Below, piece after piece: positions 59,632-64,000 of a DNA stretch of 64,000 nucleotides (positions are counted from its first letter, which is position 1; each line of letters starts with the position of its first letter). A program made the position numbers and the translations under genes. The stretch lies in NCBI RefSeq assembly GCF_014268755.2, contig NZ_CP077093.1, positions 980,001 to 1,044,000 of the forward strand, given 5' to 3'. This stretch comes from Pseudomonas vanderleydeniana. GTDB taxonomy: Bacteria; Pseudomonadota; Gammaproteobacteria; Pseudomonadales; Pseudomonadaceae. A model generated the notes under the pieces. It did no database searches and was not told the DNA's origin. It saw nothing but the letters and a program-made list of their open reading frames with translations.

Positions 59632-59721
59632 AAGCCCTGCTCGGCACACAAGCCCCGCTTGCCACACAAGCCCTGCTCAGCACACAAGCCCCGCTCGCCA
59701 CACAAGCACAGCTCAGCCCGC
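59632..59721. repeat. 18-bp tandem repeats derived from the REP right arm
   Basis: Five contiguous 18-bp units (starts 59632, 59650, 59668, 59686, 59704) of form AAGCCCYGCTYGCCACAC. The pattern begins as the REP right-arm end AAGCCCGCTCGCCACAC (59615-59631). Odd and even units alternate (CTGCTC.GCACAC versus CCGCTYGCCACAC), giving a 36-bp superperiod; the last unit is degenerate. Confidence 0.9.
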
Positions 59722-59741
59722 AAGCCTGATCAAAAGCGCGA

Positions 59742-61058
59742 CTAGCGCTGGCGCAGGCTCTCGAGCAGCTTGTGGTTCGGGTAGCCATCGGCCGGCCAGC
59801 CCAGCGACTGCTGCGCGCCACGAATGGCCTTGCGGGTGTTGGCACCAATGATCCCGTCAGGATTGCCGGCATCGTAGCCGGTGCTGCTGAGCAGCGTCTG
59901 CAATTCGATTCTTTCGCTGCGGCTGAGCGGCAGGTCATCCTTGGGCCAGCTGCCACGAATCACACCCCCACTGTTGAAGCGCTGGGACAACAGGCCAACC
60001 GCCAGTCCATAGGAGGACGAGTTGTTGTACTTGAGGATCGCACGGAAGTTGTCGAGCACCAGGAAGCCGGGCCCGCGATAGCCTGCCGGCAGCAACAGCG
60101 ATGCCGAGAGTGGTGCGGCGCCGTAGGGCAGGGCGACGCCGGCTGGCAATTGCACGCCCATCTGCAGCCACTCGCTCACCGGCTTGCGAATCGTGCCGTC
60201 GGCCAGTGCATAGTCGAATCCCGCCGGTACCGTGACTTCGAAGCCCCACGGTTGGCCCTTCTGCCAGCCCGAGCTCTGCAGGTAGTTGGCGGTCGAGGCG
60301 AGGGCGTCGGCCGAGTCGTTCCAGATATCCCGGCGGCCGTCGCCGTCGAAGTCCACGGCATAGCTGTTGTAGGTGGTCGGGATGAACTGGGTCTGGCCCA
60401 TGGCACCGGCCCACGAACCGAGCATCTGTTCGGGGCGGATATCCCCGTGCTGGATGATCTGCAGCGCCGCCAGCAGTTGGCTCTGTGCGAAGCCCGGACG
60501 GCGGCCTTCATAGGCCAGGGTCGCCAGCGAACGGATCACCGATTTGTCACCCTGGAACTGGCCGAAGTTGCTCTCCATGCCCCAGACCGCGACCAGGGCC
60601 TCGCGATCGACGCCGTAGCGCTGTTCGATGCTTTGCAGGACCGCGCTGTTCTGTACCAGCAGGGCCTGGCCCTTGCGCACGCGGGTCGCCGAGAGCGCGC
60701 CGTCGAGGTATTCCCAGACCGGGCGGGTGAATTCAGGCTGGCTGCGATCGGCCTTGATGACGCTCATGTCGGGGCTGACGCCTGCGAAGGCGTTGTCGAA
60801 GGTCGCCGCCGTGATGCCGGCACGCAGTGCCTCGACACGGAAGGCTGCTCGCCATTCCTCGAAGCTCTGGGCAGGTTGGATAAATGGGGTATCGGCGGCC
60901 GGCAGTGGCGCGGGAGCGGGTGTCGGGGTGGCCGGCAGTGTCGGCAGCGGCTGGGCATCGGCAGCCGTGGGCTTTTCCGCACAGGCGACGAGCAGGATGA
61001 AGCTGGTGGCGGCGAACAGTCGGCGCAGGGGCCAACCGAGGGTGAGACTAAAGGGCAT
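59742..61058 (-). CDS. Lytic murein transglycosylase with peptidoglycan-binding domain (SltB3-type)
   Basis: 438 aa. Lipobox LLVAC (Cys26). Transglycosylase family 3 fold: catalytic Glu in VAVWGMESNFGQFQGDKSVI, SWAGAMGQTQFIPTTYNSYA, DIWNDSADALASTANYLQ, ILKYNNSSSYGLAVGLLSQR. A C-terminal peptidoglycan_binding_1 domain (SRSERIELQTLLSSTGYDAG, PDGIIGANTRKAIRGAQQSL). This matches P. aeruginosa SltB3 (PA3992) by position and architecture. ATG 61058 places the signal peptide normally; an in-frame ATG at 61100 is possible. Confidence 0.92.
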   Translation of the reverse strand: MPFSLTLGWPLRRLFAATSFILLVACAEKPTAADAQPLPTLPATPTPAPAPLPAADTPFIQPAQSFEEWRAAFRVEALRAGITAATFDNAFAGVSPDMSVIKADRSQPEFTRPVWEYLDGALSATRVRKGQALLVQNSAVLQSIEQRYGVDREALVAVWGMESNFGQFQGDKSVIRSLATLAYEGRRPGFAQSQLLAALQIIQHGDIRPEQMLGSWAGAMGQTQFIPTTYNSYAVDFDGDGRRDIWNDSADALASTANYLQSSGWQKGQPWGFEVTVPAGFDYALADGTIRKPVSEWLQMGVQLPAGVALPYGAAPLSASLLLPAGYRGPGFLVLDNFRAILKYNNSSSYGLAVGLLSQRFNSGGVIRGSWPKDDLPLSRSERIELQTLLSSTGYDAGNPDGIIGANTRKAIRGAQQSLGWPADGYPNHKLLESLRQR

Positions 61059-61130
61059 GCGCGGGTCCGAGGAATGCGAATCAGGTGTTGACCTTATCAT
61101 GCCTTGGGGGTGCAGGTCGTGATGACACTT

Positions 61131-61292
61131 TCACGCGGCCAGAAAGTCAGAAGCCTCCCAGCTTTTAGACTGGAAGGCTTCGCGACGGTAGCTGCCCTTG
61201 CCCTTGGCTGGCTGTTCCTGGCGGCTTCGGAACAGTGGCTGGGCAATGATCGATTTGGCTTTGTTGGGACGGCGCCGGGATGGCTTGCTCAT
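61131..61292 (-). CDS. arfA: Alternative ribosome-rescue factor ArfA
   Basis: 53 aa, very basic. Rescues ribosomes stalled on non-stop mRNA by recruiting RF2 when trans-translation is insufficient. Diagnostic segments: KSIIAQPLFRSRQEQPAKGK, KGKGSYRRE and SWEAS, aligning with E. coli ArfA (PLFR, KGKGSYMRK, WEAS). The C-terminal codons contain a strong hairpin (see separate entry). ATG 61292 preferred over an extension to 61328. Followed by holA upstream on the same strand. Confidence 0.9.
   Translation of the reverse strand: MSKPSRRRPNKAKSIIAQPLFRSRQEQPAKGKGSYRREAFQSKSWEASDFLAA
61150..61181 (-). promoter_or_regulatory. Hairpin inside the arfA coding sequence
   Basis: On the minus strand GAAGCCTTCCAG pairs with CTGGGAGGCTTC (12 bp, one G-U) around an 8-base loop, within codons for EAFQSKSWEAS and 16 bases before the stop. 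In E. coli the equivalent hairpin causes RNase III cleavage/termination so that arfA mRNA lacks a stop and its product is degraded via tmRNA unless tmRNA is saturated. Confidence 0.75.
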
Positions 61293-61358
61293 GGCAGTGC
61301 ACTCTTGGGGTGGAAGAGCGCGAATCATCAGGCAGATGGGCTTGTGTGTCCAGTGGGG

Positions 61359-62396
61359 TTATTCAGCTGGCAGTGCCAGACGTTGGCCACACATCAGTAG
61401 GCTGAGTCGGCTCAGGCTGCTCCACGGCGAACCGGTGGCCTGGCCCTTGATTTGCGCGTCGATGCGCTGCGCATCCATCAGCAACTGGCTCCAGCGCTGT
61501 GCCGAGTACCGTTGCAGGGCCTTGCTCATCAGTGGCCGGCGCTTGTCCCAGACCGGCGGCTTGGCCTGGCTGAAGGCCTTGTCCAGCGGCACGCCCTGGC
61601 TGTACTGCTGGGACAGGTTGGCCAGCAGGCGCAGTTCCCGGGCCAGGGCCCAGAGAATCACCGGCGGCTCGACGCCTTCGCCGCGCAGGCCCTCGAGCAT
61701 GCGCAGGGAATGGGCTGCCTCACCATTGAGCACGGCATCGACCAGGCCGAAGACATCGAAGCGGGCGCTGTCGGCCACCGCCGCCTGGACCGTCTCGATG
61801 GTGATCTGCCCGCCCTCGGCCATCAGCTTGAGTTTCTCGATTTCCTGGGCAGCCGCGAGCAGGTTGCCTTCTACCCGCGCGGCAATCAGCTCCACGGCAT
61901 CCTGCTGGGCTGAAAGCCCTGCCTGGGAGAGCCGCTGGCGAATCCACTGGGGCAGTTGGTTGGCGTCCACCGGCCAGATCTGGATGAACTGGGTCTGTTG
62001 ACCCTCGATCAGCGCCTTGCCCCACTTGGTCTTCTGCGCACTGCCGTCGAGCTTGGGCAGGCTGATCAGCAGCAGGGTGTCGTCGGCCGGTCGCGCGCAG
62101 TATTCCATCAGCGCGGCGGCGCCCTTGTCACCGGGCTTGCCAGAAGGCAGGCGCAGTTCCAGCAGGCGTTTCTCGGCGAACAGCGACATGCTGGCACCGG
62201 CTTGCAGCAGGGTGCCCCAGTCGAAGTTGGCGTCGGCGCTGAACACCTGGCGTTCGTCGAAACCCTGCTGGCGGGCGGTTGCGCGAATGGCATCGGCGGC
62301 TTCCTGGCACAGCAGCGGATCATCGCCGCTGATGACATAGACCGGCGCGAGGCCACCTTGCAGGTGTTTGGCGAGTTGGGCGGGGGCGAGTTTCAT
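61359..62396 (-). CDS. holA: DNA polymerase III subunit delta
   Basis: 345 aa clamp-loader subunit opening the beta clamp. Motifs: MKLAPAQLAKHLQGGLAPVY, VISGDDPLLCQEAADAIRAT, RLLELRLPSGKPGDKG, LPKLDGSAQKTKWGKALIEG and SARFDVFGLVDAVLNGEA. ATG 62396 chosen; a 40-residue upstream extension overlapping lptE is rejected. Order lptE-holA downstream of leuS is conserved. Confidence 0.96.
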   Translation of the reverse strand: MKLAPAQLAKHLQGGLAPVYVISGDDPLLCQEAADAIRATARQQGFDERQVFSADANFDWGTLLQAGASMSLFAEKRLLELRLPSGKPGDKGAAALMEYCARPADDTLLLISLPKLDGSAQKTKWGKALIEGQQTQFIQIWPVDANQLPQWIRQRLSQAGLSAQQDAVELIAARVEGNLLAAAQEIEKLKLMAEGGQITIETVQAAVADSARFDVFGLVDAVLNGEAAHSLRMLEGLRGEGVEPPVILWALARELRLLANLSQQYSQGVPLDKAFSQAKPPVWDKRRPLMSKALQRYSAQRWSQLLMDAQRIDAQIKGQATGSPWSSLSRLSLLMCGQRLALPAE

Positions 62397-62436
62397 AGGC
62401 GGGTGGCCAAGGGGCGCCGGGGGCGCCCCGTGTGGC

Positions 62437-63042
62437 TTACTGGTTCGGCAGTTCCAGAGGCGATTGCTGTGGCTGCGACGCTTCGAACTTGCGCGCGGCT
62501 TCCAGGGCATCGGCATCGGCCTTGGCCTTGGCGTTGGCGGTCTGCTGGAGGCTGTCCAGTTGCTCCGGTGTCAGCACCTGCAGGCGGATGAGCATCTGCT
62601 GCACCAGGTCACGGCGCATTTCCTTGCGCAGTTCGCTGGCTTCGGCGTCACCGCCAGTGATGTTGTTGCCGTCATGTACATAGTACTTTTGTACTTCCAG
62701 CTTCCCATCGGTCAGGAGCAGATCCTTTTCACCACGGATTTCATACTTGAGTGCGGTGTTGAGTTCGTACTCGACGTTACGACCGGCACCGCTGTAGCTT
62801 GCCGAACGCTGGGTTTCCTGCTCGTCGGTCAGGACCAGCTTGTAGGGTGCGCCCTGGTGGACATCGACACCGCTGCGTTCCAGCACCTGGGTCAATTGCT
62901 TGACCGTATCGCCGTACGAGTTGCGGGCGCTGACCGACAATTCCTTGATCGTCAGTGCGGAGGTGCCCGTGCCACGCAGCTGGAAGCCGCACGCGCTCAG
63001 CAGCACTGCAAGGCCCATTACCAGCAGATTGCGTTTGATCAT
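62437..63042 (-). CDS. lptE: LPS-assembly lipoprotein LptE
   Basis: 201 aa outer-membrane lipoprotein that plugs and assembles LptD for LPS insertion. Lipobox LLSAC (Cys18), then GFQLRGTGTSALTIKELSV, VLERSGVDVHQGAPYKLVLT and a long charged C-terminal helix (ADADALEAARKFEASQPQQS). Between leuS and holA as usual. Confidence 0.95.
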   Translation of the reverse strand: MIKRNLLVMGLAVLLSACGFQLRGTGTSALTIKELSVSARNSYGDTVKQLTQVLERSGVDVHQGAPYKLVLTDEQETQRSASYSGAGRNVEYELNTALKYEIRGEKDLLLTDGKLEVQKYYVHDGNNITGGDAEASELRKEMRRDLVQQMLIRLQVLTPEQLDSLQQTANAKAKADADALEAARKFEASQPQQSPLELPNQ

Positions 63043-63127
63043 CTTGTTGCTCCCCTTGAAACCGTGGGCCGACAGGGCAGCCCCGGAAATCTTTTAAGGC
63101 GCCCGCACTGGCGGGCGCCTGGTCCAA

Positions 63128-64000
63128 TTAGCTGGCGACGATGTTGACCAGCTTGCCGGGCACGACGATGACCTTGCGGATCGTCAGGCCATCGATGAAG
63201 CGCAATACGTTTTCGTTGACCCGGGCCGCCGCTTCGATTTCCTCGCGGGTGGCGCTGGCCGGCATCTCGATCTGGCCGCGCAGCTTGCCGTTGACCTGGA
63301 TCACCAGCACCAGGCTGTCCTGCACCAGGGCGCTGTCGTCCTGCGCTGGCCAGTGGGCGTCGATCACCGGGTCGGCGTGACCCAGTCGATTCCACAGTTC
63401 GTGGCAGATGTGCGGCGTGATAGGTGCCAGCAGCAGCGTCACGGTTTCCAGGCCTTCCTGAATCAGCGCACGATCCTGGTCGGTGCCTTGCGCAGCCTTT
63501 TCCAGCACGTTCATCAGCGTCATCACCTGGGCGATGGCGGTGTTGAACTTGTGGTTCTGGCCGACGTCGTGGCTGGCCTGCTTGATGGCCAGGTGGATCG
63601 ATCGACGAATGGCTTTCTGCTCGTCGCTCAGGCTGGCGATATCCAGTTTGCCTGGCAGGCCCTGGGAAACGTGAGCCTGGGCCAGGCGCCAGACGCGCTT
63701 GAGGAAGCGGTGCGAACCTTCGACGCCGGAGTCGGACCATTCCGCGCTCATGTCGGGTGGCGAGGCGAACATCATGAACAGGCGGCAGGTGTCTGCGCCG
63801 AACTGGTCGATCATCGACTGTGGGTCGACGCCGTTGTTCTTCGACTTGGCCATCTTCTCGGTGCCGCCGATCTCGACCGGCAGGCCGTCGGAAATCAGTT
63901 TGGCGCTGATGACCTTGGCCTTGCTGTCACGCACGAGCTCGACGTCCGCCGGGTTGAACCAGGTGTAGGCGCCATTGGCTTCGCGACGGTAGTAGGTCTC
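63128..64000 (-). CDS. leuS: Leucyl-tRNA synthetase, C-terminal part (cut by window end)
   Basis: 291 codons to the right edge; the N-terminal two thirds, including HIGH and the editing domain, lie outside. Visible: [25 protein letters not shown]-equivalent [40 protein letters not shown], anticodon-binding helices and the C-terminal domain with [25 protein letters not shown] is a permitted variant in pseudomonads as far as I recall. Frame is open through the edge. Confidence 0.97.
   Translation of the reverse strand, partial: ETYYRREANGAYTWFNPADVELVRDSKAKVISAKLISDGLPVEIGGTEKMAKSKNNGVDPQSMIDQFGADTCRLFMMFASPPDMSAEWSDSGVEGSHRFLKRVWRLAQAHVSQGLPGKLDIASLSDEQKAIRRSIHLAIKQASHDVGQNHKFNTAIAQVMTLMNVLEKAAQGTDQDRALIQEGLETVTLLLAPITPHICHELWNRLGHADPVIDAHWPAQDDSALVQDSLVLVIQVNGKLRGQIEMPASATREEIEAAARVNENVLRFIDGLTIRKVIVVPGKLVNIVAS

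Noticed and set aside
59632..59721. CRISPR or iteron array
   Set aside because: 18-bp units have no spacers and clearly derive from the REP arm; no replication gene nearby.
63800..63860. Defective leucyl-tRNA synthetase because KMSKS reads KMAKS
   Set aside because: The flanking [10 protein letters not shown] segment is intact and this variant is, to my knowledge, normal for the genus.

Overview
This window reads as a chromosomal segment of a fluorescent-lineage Pseudomonas. The DNA is GC-rich. The 23S and 5S sequences and the gene order (proA-nadD-rsfS-rlmH-mrdA-rodA-sltB1-rlpA-dacA-ybeD-lipB-lipA and then arfA-holA-lptE-leuS) match the arrangement I know from Pseudomonas. The intergenic spaces carry the family of REP sequences (core GCGGGCTTGCCCGC) typical of P. 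fluorescens/P. putida relatives. Species was not determined.

Layout. 1-2920: 3' part of a 23S rRNA gene, 5S rRNA and rrn terminator. 3205-12433: recC-recB-recD in one overlapping operon (RecBCD nuclease/helicase). 12396-16892 (minus): four-gene operon pairing a fused amino-acid-type ABC permease/ATPase and its binding protein with a 2-oxoglutarate/Fe(II) oxygenase and a TIM-barrel isomerase. 17241-19589: yfiR-yfiN-yfiB, a periplasm-to-cyclic-di-GMP signalling operon. 19639-20325: 276-bp tandem REP array. 20413-23918: LysR regulator divergent from mmsA-mmsB (valine/3-hydroxyisobutyrate catabolism). 24036-26408: DNA polymerase II. 26571-28902: DUF2790 small protein, DipZ-like thiol-disulfide membrane protein and a secreted protein made of ten identical 13-residue repeats. 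28951-29392: 221-bp tandem REP duplication. 29379-33632: cupin, two LysR regulators, TauE/SafE exporter, quinol monooxygenase-like protein and MdaB. 33649-36099: an AT-rich orphan gene pair beside a complete IS256-family element with an 8-bp target duplication. 36100-46878: SDR, glyoxalase-fold protein, mpl-ubiX-lipoprotein, a MORN-repeat/C13-peptidase lipoprotein, MaoC hydratase, CidA/CidB-like pair, Lon-N protein, DedA-PAP2 fusion and a DNA glycosylase. 47057-64000: the conserved housekeeping block for proline, NAD, ribosome maturation, cell-wall elongation, lipoate, peptidoglycan recycling, ribosome rescue, DNA polymerase III delta, LPS export and leucyl-tRNA synthetase (cut by the window end).

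How the genes work together. The right half is largely cell-envelope building: PBP2 and RodA make lateral wall, SltB1, RlpA and SltB3 cut glycan strands, PBP5 trims stem peptides, LdcA and Mpl recycle them, LptE inserts LPS. The left half combines DNA repair (RecBCD, Pol II), second-messenger control (YfiBNR) and accessory catabolic/transport modules, each with its own regulator.

The least explained items are the ten-repeat secreted protein (28381-28902), the MORN-C13 lipoprotein (40737-42455), the orphan pair next to the IS (33649-34408), the ABC-oxygenase-isomerase operon, and the several generations of REP-derived tandem repeats. All functional calls come from reading translated sequence; no database search was possible.
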